Below are positions 43,541 through 52,511 of a stretch of 64,000 nt of DNA, piece after piece. A model generated the notes under the pieces. It was not told the origin of the DNA and searched no databases. It saw only the letters and a list, made by a program, of their open reading frames with translations. This DNA is from Flavobacterium tagetis (lineage in GTDB: Bacteria > Bacteroidota > Bacteroidia > Flavobacteriales > Flavobacteriaceae), in assembly GCF_016735615.1 (NCBI RefSeq), contig NZ_JAERSF010000002.1, positions 1,116,001 through 1,180,000 of the forward strand. The letters are read 5' to 3'. Made by a program: the position numbers and the translations under genes. Every line of letters begins with the position of its first letter. Position 1 is the first letter of the stretch.

Positions 43541-44355
43541 AAACCAATGTTGACAGCCTGCTGTAAATCGGTATCGTTTTTTAGCATCGAATTTCTGGAT
43601 GCAGATGGCGTGATGCCAGTAAACTTCTTAAATTCTTTAATAAAATGAGCTTGATCATAATAGCCATTATCGTAAGCTATCGTAGTCAAAGATTCTGTTG
43701 TATTAAGTACTAAATCCAAACTTTTATTAAATCGGATTACAGAAGTAAAAGCGGCAGGACTGATGCCAATGTTAGACAGATAAAGTTTTTGGATATACCT
43801 TTCTGAAAAGCCTGAATTGCGAGAAAGGAAAGGTAAGTCCAATTGCTGATGATTGCGAAAAAGTTCCTGGCTTAGATGTTGAACTATTGAAACTTTCTTT
43901 AGGCGAGTTTCATTTTTCTTTAATTTTTGAAGAAAATACGTTTCTAAAACGCTGATTTTAGATGCTAAATCTTCTTTCTCCATAATCTGGTCATACAAAT
44001 CCCTGTTTTCTCCCAAAGCTACATCATACATATCGGTAGCATAATTGGTAAATTCAGATAAAGGATCAGAAAAAAACAATGCACTTGCATGAGGATAAAT
44101 TCTTGCTATGAGTACAGAAGTTCCCTTTGCTACAGAAAGACGCGTTGGAAGCGTAAGATGCCCAAGTAGTTCTATGGCAGGAGTATCTTTTTGTTTGCCG
44201 TTGATAATGGTAGCTGCAAAACCTCCAGAAATATTTACAATCAAATCGACATATCCGCTTGGGTAAAACACTTCATTATCGAGATCTTTTTCGATAGTAA
44301 CAACAGTGTAATTCTTGATAAAAGGTGCTAAACTGGCGGATGGTAAAATCTGCAT
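43537..44355 (-). CDS. AraC family transcriptional regulator
   Basis: A 272-residue regulator. The N-terminal half is a ligand-binding-like domain (PSASLAPFIKNYTVV at the start), and the C-terminal ~100 residues form the two AraC helix-turn-helices: LPFLSRNSGFSERYIQKLYLSNIG (in part) and LTTIAYDNGYYDQAHFIKEF followed by FTGITPSASR. It is divergent from the NAD-dependent oxidoreductase gene (170-bp gap) and probably regulates it or itself. Confidence 0.92.
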   Translation of the reverse strand: MQILPSASLAPFIKNYTVVTIEKDLDNEVFYPSGYVDLIVNISGGFAATIINGKQKDTPAIELLGHLTLPTRLSVAKGTSVLIARIYPHASALFFSDPLSEFTNYATDMYDVALGENRDLYDQIMEKEDLASKISVLETYFLQKLKKNETRLKKVSIVQHLSQELFRNHQQLDLPFLSRNSGFSERYIQKLYLSNIGISPAAFTSVIRFNKSLDLVLNTTESLTTIAYDNGYYDQAHFIKEFKKFTGITPSASRNSMLKNDTDLQQAVNIGF

Positions 44356-44524
44356 GTCGTTTTTTGTTGTAATTTAGAAGTAAATTAACTGATTCTTAGC
44401 GTGTTCTAAATTAGCAATAAAATCCAATATAAATGAGTTAATGTGGGAGAGATATTGTTATAAATTTCTGTAATTTAGATACAAGCATCAGAGATAATGA
44501 TGCAATTAAAAAAAGCGACGTAAT

Positions 44525-45454
44525 ATGCAGACTATATTAGGAGCCAATGGACAGATTGGAGAAGAATTGGCACGAGAACTGAAAAGAAATTATACTTCAG
44601 ATATACGAATTGTAAGCCGTAAAGCTCAAAAAGTAAACGATACCGATACCATTTTTTCTGCAGATTTAACTATTAAAGAAAAAGCAATAGAAGCTGTTAA
44701 AGGCTCTGAAATTGCTTATTTTACATTAGGACTTCCGATGGATTCTGATTTGTGGGAAAAACAATTTTTGCTGATTTTAAGAAATGTTATCGAAGCCTGC
44801 AAAATCAATAAAACAAAATTGGTGTTTTTTGACAATACCTATATGTATCCACAAGATAGCAGGGTACTTACCGAGGAAACTGCTTTTGAACCTGTAGGGA
44901 GAAAGGGGAAAATTAGAAAAGAAATGGCTGAAATGGTTTTGAGCGAAATGAAATCAGGAGAATTGGAAGCGGTAATCTGCCGTGCACCAGAATTTTACGG
45001 CCCTGCTAAGACACAGAGTATCACCAATACTTTAATTTTTAAGGCTATTAAAGAAAATAAAAAACTGAAAGTACCTTTGAGCGATACCAAAAAACGAAGC
45101 CTTATTTGGACACCCGATGCAAGCAGAGCGACTGCATTAATTGGAAATACGCCAGACGCTTTTGGTCAGACTTGGCATTTACCCGTTGATGAAAGTCATC
45201 TTAATTATAAAGAATTCATTGCTTTAGCTTCTAAAGTATATGGAAAAGAATTAAAATATAAAGTTATCCCGAAATTTGTTTTTACAATAGGAGCGTTTTT
45301 CAATAAACAAGCAAAAGAATTGCAAGAATTGCTTCCAAGATACGAACACGCTAATGTTTTTGATGACTCAAAATTTAGAAAGCGTTTCCCAGATTTTGCA
45401 GTAACAAGTTATAGAAGCGGAATTGAAGAAATAAAGAAGGAGCAATATTCTTAA
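44525..45454 (+). CDS. NAD(P)-binding epimerase/oxidoreductase
   Basis: A 309-residue Rossmann-fold protein of the extended SDR (NAD-dependent epimerase) type. The N-terminal nucleotide motif is LGANGQIGEELAREL. YFTLGLPM lies at the position of the SDR NxAG-like strand and the active-site region reads FFDNTYMYPQ, with a Tyr but without a standard YxxxK nearby. The C-terminal half (FYGPAKTQSITNTLI, then WTPDASRATALIGNTPDAFGQ) shapes a substrate pocket. The substrate is unknown. It is probably controlled by the divergent AraC regulator. Confidence 0.87.
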   Translation: MQTILGANGQIGEELARELKRNYTSDIRIVSRKAQKVNDTDTIFSADLTIKEKAIEAVKGSEIAYFTLGLPMDSDLWEKQFLLILRNVIEACKINKTKLVFFDNTYMYPQDSRVLTEETAFEPVGRKGKIRKEMAEMVLSEMKSGELEAVICRAPEFYGPAKTQSITNTLIFKAIKENKKLKVPLSDTKKRSLIWTPDASRATALIGNTPDAFGQTWHLPVDESHLNYKEFIALASKVYGKELKYKVIPKFVFTIGAFFNKQAKELQELLPRYEHANVFDDSKFRKRFPDFAVTSYRSGIEEIKKEQYS

Positions 45455-45480
45455 TAGAAATGATTGTTTGAAATAAAGAA

Positions 45481-45507
45481 AATGCTAAATCCAAAAGATT
45501 TAGCATT
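45481..45507. terminator. Bidirectional terminator
   Basis: AATGCTAAAT / ATTTAGCATT, a perfect 10-bp stem followed by TTAATGTGTTTTTT, between the convergent oxidoreductase and hydrolase genes. Confidence 0.82.
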
Positions 45508-45541
45508 TTAATGTGTTTTTTAGATGCAAAATATATAATTT

Positions 45542-46312
45542 CTACATCGCTTCATACCAGTTTAAAATATAATCGGCAACGCTTTCCCAGCCGGGTTCTC
45601 CGCAGATAAAATGGCTTTTTCCATCAAATATTTTTAGATCGACACGACCTGCATTTTCTTTATATCTGCTGGCAATCTTCTCTGTCAAACTAGGAGGAAA
45701 GATATGATCGCTTCCGCCACCAATAAACAAAATAGGTTCGTGCGGCTTTTTAAAATTAATATTAGAGAATGAATTTAAAACCAATTCTCTGCTGACCTTA
45801 TAACTTTCAGGTACTGCAAATTTCTCAAAAGCAATGCTTTTTTGCGATTCTGGAATGGTGTTAAAAAAGGCATAGTCGTACCATTTTCTGCTTCCCATAA
45901 AATATTTAGCTGTAGAGAAAAAGCCAAAAGCAGGTATTACCGTTTTTAAAGTTTGAAATGGCGGAAACACGTTTTTTGGAGGCGCTCCATCTATGCTTAC
46001 TCCAGCCGCAGCTTTGCCTAGTTCTACCAATTTCAATGTAGCCATACCAGCCATAGAATGCCCAATTACCAAAGGTTTTTCGGGTAAAGTATCTATTAAT
46101 CGGCTGATGTTATTTACAATATCTATAAATCCGGTTTTAGTCAGGTCTGGGTGAACTTTTGCCCTTAAGTCTGTAGGATTTCCGTCGTGACCAGGATTTG
46201 CTGGAGCATAAACAGTATATCCTTTTTGTTCATAATACTTTTTCCATTCTGTCCAAGTTTTGTCGTTCACAAAATTTCCATGAATAAGTACAATAGTTTT
46301 TGATTTTGACAT
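45542..46312 (-). CDS. Alpha/beta hydrolase
   Basis: A 256-residue serine hydrolase: IVLIHGNFVNDKTWTEWKKYY near the start (oxyanion region), nucleophile elbow VIGHSMAGMATLKLV, acid in FIGGGSDHIFPP and His in DGKSHFICGEP. The MAGxAT elbow and length resemble cofactor-free hydrolases annotated as esterases. It is a relative of the hydrolase at 52.5 kb (shared WxEWxxxxExQGY opening). It follows the cysteine hydrolase by 7 bp, so both are cotranscribed. Confidence 0.92.
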   Translation of the reverse strand: MSKSKTIVLIHGNFVNDKTWTEWKKYYEQKGYTVYAPANPGHDGNPTDLRAKVHPDLTKTGFIDIVNNISRLIDTLPEKPLVIGHSMAGMATLKLVELGKAAAGVSIDGAPPKNVFPPFQTLKTVIPAFGFFSTAKYFMGSRKWYDYAFFNTIPESQKSIAFEKFAVPESYKVSRELVLNSFSNINFKKPHEPILFIGGGSDHIFPPSLTEKIASRYKENAGRVDLKIFDGKSHFICGEPGWESVADYILNWYEAM

Positions 46313-46319
46313 GATTTTT

Positions 46320-46859
46320 TTATTTGATTAATGTTAGAATTTCTTTGAAAATTTCTCGTCTTGAATCTTTCACAAGTTCATATAGACACATTTCAATATT
46401 GGTTAACGCAACTCCTTTATGCTGTAGTTTTTGCAAAGCAATTAGAATGCTTTCTTCAGATCGGGAAGAAATGCAATCGGCTACAATTTCCGCTTCAAAA
46501 TTATATGCTAATAACCCCATTACGGTTTGATAAACACAGATATGAGCTTCTATACCGCAGATTAGCCATTGCTTTCTGCCAGAGTCTATAATCGCTTGTT
46601 TGAAAGTTTCGTTATCTAAAGCATTGAAAGAAAACTTCTCAATTGGTTTCAGATCTTGTAATAACATTTCTAATTCAGGTATCGTTGCACCAAGTCCTTT
46701 AGGGTTTTGTTCTGCCCAAATTATCGGAATTGAAAGTAATTGACAGCCGCGGATAAGTCTTTCCAAATTAGCAATCAGCTTTTCGCTGTTATGCACAATT
46801 CGAGCAAGTTTTCCTTGAACATCAATTACAATCAATCCAGTTTTTTCTTGTACAAGCAT
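46320..46859 (-). CDS. Isochorismatase-family cysteine hydrolase
   Basis: A 179-residue enzyme with the full family triad: Asp13 (GLIVIDVQGKLA), Lys75 (PIEKFSFNA) and Cys108 (CGIEAHICVYQTVMGLL, in part). It is the classical Lys-type variant, unlike the Arg-type paralogue at 25.6-26.2 kb. The family hydrolyses amides, ureido or enol-ether bonds in small metabolites; the substrate is unknown. It is the first gene of a two-gene unit with an alpha/beta hydrolase. Confidence 0.92.
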   Translation of the reverse strand: MLVQEKTGLIVIDVQGKLARIVHNSEKLIANLERLIRGCQLLSIPIIWAEQNPKGLGATIPELEMLLQDLKPIEKFSFNALDNETFKQAIIDSGRKQWLICGIEAHICVYQTVMGLLAYNFEAEIVADCISSRSEESILIALQKLQHKGVALTNIEMCLYELVKDSRREIFKEILTLIK

Positions 46860-46975
46860 AACACTCTAATTGTTTTGGAGATTAAATTTATAAAATTAAT
46901 CTGTTTAAATATTTGATTTTTAAATTATTATAGTTGCTTTATTCAAGTGTTAGATTTAATAGACTTAAAACTGAT

Positions 46976-47719
46976 TTATTTAACAGAATACGGCAATGAA
47001 AGATTACCGCTGGCAACAGTGTAAACTTTGTATACCCCAAGCATCGGTTTAGAAGCTTCAGAATCATGAGAACCGCCAGCGCCAGTGCTAACTTCCATAT
47101 AGCAGCTTACAGCATCAAACTTAAAATTAGTTTTGTTGTTGATTCTAAAATCAGGTACGATTACTTTTATAGAATTTCCTTTTGCTACGATATTAAAACC
47201 AGGACTATCCATATACATTGCCATTCCTGGATTTGTTGGAGGCAGAACCACATTTGAATCTCCTTTTGTAAATTCTTTAACTGAGAGTCCGCCGCCAACA
47301 CGTTTGTCTTCAACTAATAAAACCCAGTGCGCGTGCCAGATTAAACCATCATTTAGATAATTTCCGTCTAGATTTTCATCCCAAAGCGGGGTGTCTTCAA
47401 AATCGGGATGAGAAGTAAGGGCAAGGGCTACTATTCCTTCGGCTTGACCGAAACCAATATCAGAAGATTTCAAAGTAGTTGGGAAAACATAGGCTAGAAC
47501 CGGAGCGCCGTTGAGCTGACCAACTGGTTTAGGCATTGTTTTTCCTGCAGTTCCTTCTACTTTAATGTCCCAAACAGTAAGGCCTAAATCTGCTTTATGA
47601 GTTATGGCTGCCGATTTTATTTTAAAATCACCGTTATTGTAGGAGCTGCATTTATCGCAAGCTTTTGTAGCGCTAAAATTTAGAAATAGAATGATTATTA
47701 GCAATATTGATTTTTTCAT
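46976..47719 (-). CDS. Exported hypothetical protein
   Basis: A 247-residue secreted protein: signal peptide (LLIIILFLNFSATKA), then a CDKCSS pair near the mature N-terminus and a beta-rich domain with conserved-looking text (SHPDFEDTPLWDENLDGNYLNDGLIWHAHWVLLVED, seen in pieces). The Asp/Asn-rich DENLDGN resembles a calcium loop and HAH could bind metal; these are impressions. I recognise similar proteins in several Gram-negative genomes but know no function. The start ATG at 47719 was chosen for the signal peptide. Confidence 0.72.
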   Translation of the reverse strand: MKKSILLIIILFLNFSATKACDKCSSYNNGDFKIKSAAITHKADLGLTVWDIKVEGTAGKTMPKPVGQLNGAPVLAYVFPTTLKSSDIGFGQAEGIVALALTSHPDFEDTPLWDENLDGNYLNDGLIWHAHWVLLVEDKRVGGGLSVKEFTKGDSNVVLPPTNPGMAMYMDSPGFNIVAKGNSIKVIVPDFRINNKTNFKFDAVSCYMEVSTGAGGSHDSEASKPMLGVYKVYTVASGNLSLPYSVK

Positions 47720-47800
47720 AATAAAATGGTTTTTAAGGGTTAACTCACTAGAAAACCAATTTATATGCCATGCCAATAAAGTCTTTAATAATAAGGTTTT

Positions 47801-47868
47801 AGCGCTTTTTGTGGAGTTTAAAAGCGCTATATTTCGCTAAACCAATTTAGATTAGTGAGATTTCGCTA
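47801..47868 (-). promoter_or_regulatory. Repeated AGCGCT / ATTTCGCTA motifs upstream of the exported protein
   Basis: Within 68 bp there are two AGCGCT (47801-47806, 47823-47828) and two ATTTCGCTA (47831-47839, 47860-47868; 29 bp apart). The position, 80-150 bp before the start codon, suits a regulator-binding region. The same ATTTCGCTAAA also forms the stem of the terminator at 54.53 kb. Functional meaning is inferred. Confidence 0.4.
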
Positions 47869-47896
47869 TAAAAGAAATTGGTTTTTGTACTTCAAA

Positions 47897-50332
47897 TTAT
47901 CTTCTTTTTTCGTTGATAGGAAATTCTTTAGAAAACTCAATTTTAAGAATCGTTCCGTTATTATTTTCCATAGAAAAAGCCGCATCCAAATCATCGCTAA
48001 GTCCTCTAATAAGACTTAATCCAAACGAGTTTATTTTTTTATCGCTTATGTTCGCATCGAAACCGATTCCATTGTCAGCAATTGTCAGTAGGTACTTATC
48101 TTCGGTTGTCGCTTGAAGCGTGACATAAATCATTCCTGTTCTGTTGTCTGGAAAAGCGTATTTTATAGAATTGGTAATCGATTCGTTTAAGATAAGTCCA
48201 AGCGGAACTGCCTGTGCAACATCTAATTCGAGCGGATCAATTTTAAGTTCAAAACGCACGCGTTGCCCTAGCGAAAAAGATTCTCTTAAATATTCTACCA
48301 ATTCTTTGATGTAATTAGGCATATTAATCGTAGCAATATTCTCTGAATTGTACAATTTCTGATGAATTAGCGACATAGAATGAATGCGATGCTGACTATT
48401 TTTAATAGCCGACAATGCCATATCGTTCTCCAAATAGGCCGATTGCGAATTAAGAAGGCTAATTACAGTTTGAAGATTGTTTTTTACTCGATGATGAATT
48501 TCTTTCAAAAGCCATTCTTTCTCGTCAAGTAAATGTCTAAGGTTAATGTTTTTTTGATTGATTTCTTTTTCTTTAAGTTCTAATTCGGCATTAGTTCTCT
48601 GTTTTAAGCGGTAACGATTGTATAATAAAGCGAGAAAAAGAACCAATAATACCAAACTCGAGATCGAGACTGTATTTAATAATTTTGACTTTTTTAATGC
48701 CGTTTCCTGTAAATCAGTTTCTTTGTCTAGTAATTTGATTTTTTGTTCTTTATTTTCTGTTTCGTACTGAATTTTGAGTTCTTCAATTTGTCTGTTTCGA
48801 GAATAATCCAAAACAGAATCGCTGAATTTTTTATATAATTTGTGGTGCGCCAAAGCCGATTTAAAATTACCATTTAGCGAATCTAATTTATATAAAGACA
48901 TTTCTAGCGCTTCTGAATTGTAGGTCTTGCTATATTTTTTTGAAAGAGCTTCAATTTTATCAATGTAAAACTTTGTTTTTGAAAGATTTTGTCGATTCGC
49001 GTAAAATAAAGCAATAGATGAATAAGTATTGCAAATATCTCGATAGGTCTGAGGTGAATCTAAAGCATCTGCAGCTTCTCCTGCTTTTATGAAATACTTT
49101 TCGGCAGTACCATAATTTTTAATTCGCCAATAACAATTTGCGTAGGCAAAATTCATAATCATGTTATCGAATTTATTTGGTGGCGGATAATGGCTTGTTA
49201 TAGAATTCATGTATTCTATTGCTTCTTTGTTTTTTCCTTTCATAGACAAAGATGCTGTTGCAGTAATAAAACTTTTGTACCAACTGCCGCTGCTGTAAAC
49301 ATTTTGTCCATATTGAATGCTTTTTTGAGCCATTTTCATTGCCTCATCTGTATGTCCCATCTGCAAATAGATTAGACCTAACCGCATATAAAAAATATCT
49401 GCAAAGGTGTAATCTTTATTAGATTCCATTGTTTGGACACTCTTTTGAGCATAATATAAAGCGCTTTTCATATTAAACTGAACTGCTTCTATGTAAGCAA
49501 TCGTTGTTTCGCTAAATTGCTGCTGTTTAAAACCGATTTTTCGCATATCGGCAATATTTTGATACAATATTTTCTTGGCATCGTTTATTTTTCCATGCCA
49601 AAAATAGATGGTGCATATCATTGCTTTTGTAGCAAGCCTTTTTTCTTCAAAACCCAAAGTTTTATATAAAGCTTCGGCTTCTTTCAGAATTTTTTCTTTT
49701 TCGGGATCCAAATCGTATTGATTTGTTGCTTGATTGAATAATGCATCTGCCAGCGCAGCTTTATCATTTTGTTTTCGACACTCGTTTACGATCTGCAAAA
49801 AGTATTTTTTGCTTTCAGGATAATTATTGATTTGGAAATAAAACTTGCCCAAAAGCGACAAACTCTCATGCTGCCATTTTTGAATTTTTAATTCATTGCT
49901 AGCTTTAACTGCTTCTGTGATATAAAAATTAGCATTTTTGATATCATCTGGTTTTGTAAAAGGTTTGAATAAATAGAAAATTCCCAATTGCAGAGCTAGT
50001 TTTACTCTATCCAAATCTTTTGATTTGACAAAAAGTTTTTTAGCAGCTTCAATATTGCCTTTTTCAATTAAATCATTTCCAATTAAATAGGAGCCATCAT
50101 TAAAACCTTCATCATAAGCTAAAGAAATAGGAAGTTTATAAGCTTTGCATGTTAAAACTACAGAACTATCTGCATCAATAGATCCTTGGTTTGAATTATA
50201 TAAATAAGAAGAACAAGTTTGAATTAATAAACGTTTCTTTTTTAAATCATAATTTGTTGTCGCAGGGTGGTTTTGTGCCTGAGAATTAATTGTAATAAGA
50301 AAGAGCAAACAAAATGAGTAGAGTAGCTTCAT
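47897..50332 (-). CDS. TPR-containing membrane sensor histidine kinase (HWE/HisKA_2 type)
   Basis: An 811-residue kinase built like that at 6.0-8.4 kb: signal peptide (LLFLITINSQAQ), a periplasmic TPR-like region (for example FYMRLGLIYLQMGHTDEAM), one transmembrane helix at about 555-578, coiled coil and kinase core. The dimerisation box reads EIHHRVKNNLQTV with the phospho-accepting histidine expected at His614; the ATPase domain shows LILNESITNSIKYAF and IADNGIGFD. It is divergent from a REC-GAF-sigma-54 response regulator (205-bp gap), almost certainly its partner. Together they would link a periplasmic or starvation cue to sigma-54 transcription. Confidence 0.94.
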   Translation of the reverse strand: MKLLYSFCLLFLITINSQAQNHPATTNYDLKKKRLLIQTCSSYLYNSNQGSIDADSSVVLTCKAYKLPISLAYDEGFNDGSYLIGNDLIEKGNIEAAKKLFVKSKDLDRVKLALQLGIFYLFKPFTKPDDIKNANFYITEAVKASNELKIQKWQHESLSLLGKFYFQINNYPESKKYFLQIVNECRKQNDKAALADALFNQATNQYDLDPEKEKILKEAEALYKTLGFEEKRLATKAMICTIYFWHGKINDAKKILYQNIADMRKIGFKQQQFSETTIAYIEAVQFNMKSALYYAQKSVQTMESNKDYTFADIFYMRLGLIYLQMGHTDEAMKMAQKSIQYGQNVYSSGSWYKSFITATASLSMKGKNKEAIEYMNSITSHYPPPNKFDNMIMNFAYANCYWRIKNYGTAEKYFIKAGEAADALDSPQTYRDICNTYSSIALFYANRQNLSKTKFYIDKIEALSKKYSKTYNSEALEMSLYKLDSLNGNFKSALAHHKLYKKFSDSVLDYSRNRQIEELKIQYETENKEQKIKLLDKETDLQETALKKSKLLNTVSISSLVLLVLFLALLYNRYRLKQRTNAELELKEKEINQKNINLRHLLDEKEWLLKEIHHRVKNNLQTVISLLNSQSAYLENDMALSAIKNSQHRIHSMSLIHQKLYNSENIATINMPNYIKELVEYLRESFSLGQRVRFELKIDPLELDVAQAVPLGLILNESITNSIKYAFPDNRTGMIYVTLQATTEDKYLLTIADNGIGFDANISDKKINSFGLSLIRGLSDDLDAAFSMENNNGTILKIEFSKEFPINEKRR

Positions 50333-50370
50333 AGTTTATTAGAATTAAATTTTAATAGGTTTTGGATTAA

Positions 50371-50378
50371 CAAATATA
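50371..50378 (-). promoter_or_regulatory. Putative -7 box of the kinase gene
   Basis: TATATTTG on the minus strand, 38 bp before the kinase start codon; it matches TAnnTTTG, but no convincing -33 element was found. Confidence 0.5.
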
Positions 50379-50486
50379 TAGAGAAACAATTTTTAATGTT
50401 TTAAAAAATAATATGAAAATTACGGTTAATTGTGATTTTTATTTATCTAAATTTGGAAACCATTAATTTTAATTGTGATAATTAAC

Positions 50487-50494
50487 TATTTTTG
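50487..50494 (+). promoter_or_regulatory. Putative -7 box of the response-regulator gene
   Basis: TATTTTTG, 43 bp before the start codon, matching TAnnTTTG; the -33 element is unclear. Together with the kinase box it gives back-to-back promoters for the two-component pair. Confidence 0.5.
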
Positions 50495-50537
50495 TATCAA
50501 TAAATTAAGTGCAAGATAAGATAAAAAATACTCACTT

Positions 50538-52511
50538 ATGAAAAACTCTCCCGATAACGGATATGAAGCTGCCGCTGCTGGTTTGAAAAAACGAATTTTA
50601 ATTGTAGAAGATCAATTTATTGAAGCCCACGATTTACAGTTAATTCTCGAAAAAGCAAATTATGAAGTTACAGGAATAGCGCGGTCGGTAGAGCAGGCTT
50701 TAGAACAGATTGAGATTGAAAAACCAGATTTGGTCTTTTTGGATATTATGCTGAAAGGAAATCGGAATGGTATAGAATTGGCTTATATTCTTAAAGAGAA
50801 ATATATCGGATTTATATTTATTTCTGCCAATTCTAGTAAAAGTATATTAGATCAAGCCAAAACCACTCAGCCATATGGATTTATTGTAAAGCCCTTTCGA
50901 GATCAAGATGTGCTGACAACGCTTGAAATAGCATTTTATCGTCAGCAATACAGTTTAGAAAGCCAGTTAGTTCAACAACTTCAGCTTCAGGCAGCAATTT
51001 TATCAATTATAAATTCAAATTTAGAGAAAGAAGAGTCATTATTGGCTTTTGCGAAAGCGGCTCAGACTTTTATTCCTTTTGATTATTTAGAAACGGGTTT
51101 TGTTACTTCAACGCATTACGATAATCTTGGAATTGTACGCAGAAATTTAGATCAGTACCAAATCATCAACTTGCAGAAACTTTCGCAAATCACAGAACTG
51201 TCTGAAAAGGAAATAGATGAAACCTACTTAAAATCGAAAGTAGATAAAGAACCTATTATTTATTGTGAAGAAATGCTGATTAACAATCTACAAGAAGCGC
51301 CAATTAAAGCTTTAATTGCACATAATTTTGGTATAAAATCGTATTTGGTTTTTCCTATTTCTATAGCCTCAATCCAGAGCTATCATTTTACTTTTTACAG
51401 CCGTAATCTGAATGTTTATTCTCAGGAGCATTTACGGATTTTAAGTTTGCTTGAATCACTTTTCTGTCAATTTATTGCTAAAATTTATTCGAAAGAAGAT
51501 TTAAATCTGCCACCTAAAAAAACTTACGTTAAAAATGCAAAACCTGTAAATACTCAAGAAGGATTTGAAGGCATTATAGGCAATAGCTCGCAAATGAATG
51601 CAGTTTTTAATTATATCCGAAAAGTTTCGCCTTCAGACACTTCTGTTTTGGTTTTAGGAGAAAGCGGTACAGGAAAAGAAAAAATTGCACAAAGTATTCA
51701 TGCTTTATCTCCGAGAAAAGATAAACCTTTGGTCATTATTAATTGTGGAGCTATTCCTGAGAATCTTGCAGAATCGTTGCTTTTTGGGCATGAAAAAGGA
51801 GCTTTTACAGGTGCTTTAGACAGGCGTATTGGTAAATTTGAATTGGCAGATGGCGGAACGATTTTTTTAGACGAAATAGGAGAGATGTCTCTCGAGTTAC
51901 AGGTAAAATTGCTTCGTGTTTTACAGGAAAGAGAAATTGAGCGTGTAGGCGGTACTTCGCCAATGAAAATAAATGTTAGAATTATCGCAGCAACCAATAA
52001 AAATCTAGAAGAAGAAGTTGCAGCGGGAAGATTTAGAATGGATTTGTACTATCGTCTGCATGTTTTTCCGATTATGGTTCCGCCGTTAAAAAAGAGAAAA
52101 GAAGATATTCCAGATCTAGCGAATCATTTTATTGCGGTTTACAGTGATAGAATGGGCAGAAAAGCACCAATTCTTTCTGATTTTGCTTTGCAGCAGATTA
52201 TGAATTACAATTGGCCAGGAAATATTAGAGAACTTGAACATGTAATACAACGCGCCATATTGCTAACAGACGGAAATACAATTAAAGAAATCGAGCTTTC
52301 GCTGTCTTCCAAAATCCATCCTGAACCTGTACAAGAATCATTTTCGATAAAAACGATATTAGAAAATGAACGGGATTATATTTTGTATATTCTTAAAAAA
52401 TGCAATGGAAAAATTTCTGGTGCTGGAGGCGCCGCTGAAATTCTAGATATTCATCCCTCAACTTTAAATTCTAAGATTAAAAAACTAGAAATAAAGAAAG
52501 GAATTATTTAA
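50538..52511 (+). CDS. Sigma-54-dependent response regulator with GAF domain
   Basis: A 657-residue regulator with an extra sensory module. Receiver domain about 18-140 (phospho-acceptor Asp69 in LVFLDIMLKG; Lys in IVKPF), a GAF-like region about 150-330, AAA+ domain with Walker A GESGTGKE (about 374-381), GAFTGA (about 421-426) and [10 protein letters not shown], and a C-terminal Fis-type helix-turn-helix (GAAEILDIHPSTLNSKIKKLEI). It is paired divergently with the TPR/HWE kinase, so phosphorylation plus GAF-ligand binding may both control it. The 3' end overlaps the convergent hydrolase gene by 4 bp. Confidence 0.95.
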   Translation: MKNSPDNGYEAAAAGLKKRILIVEDQFIEAHDLQLILEKANYEVTGIARSVEQALEQIEIEKPDLVFLDIMLKGNRNGIELAYILKEKYIGFIFISANSSKSILDQAKTTQPYGFIVKPFRDQDVLTTLEIAFYRQQYSLESQLVQQLQLQAAILSIINSNLEKEESLLAFAKAAQTFIPFDYLETGFVTSTHYDNLGIVRRNLDQYQIINLQKLSQITELSEKEIDETYLKSKVDKEPIIYCEEMLINNLQEAPIKALIAHNFGIKSYLVFPISIASIQSYHFTFYSRNLNVYSQEHLRILSLLESLFCQFIAKIYSKEDLNLPPKKTYVKNAKPVNTQEGFEGIIGNSSQMNAVFNYIRKVSPSDTSVLVLGESGTGKEKIAQSIHALSPRKDKPLVIINCGAIPENLAESLLFGHEKGAFTGALDRRIGKFELADGGTIFLDEIGEMSLELQVKLLRVLQEREIERVGGTSPMKINVRIIAATNKNLEEEVAAGRFRMDLYYRLHVFPIMVPPLKKRKEDIPDLANHFIAVYSDRMGRKAPILSDFALQQIMNYNWPGNIRELEHVIQRAILLTDGNTIKEIELSLSSKIHPEPVQESFSIKTILENERDYILYILKKCNGKISGAGGAAEILDIHPSTLNSKIKKLEIKKGII

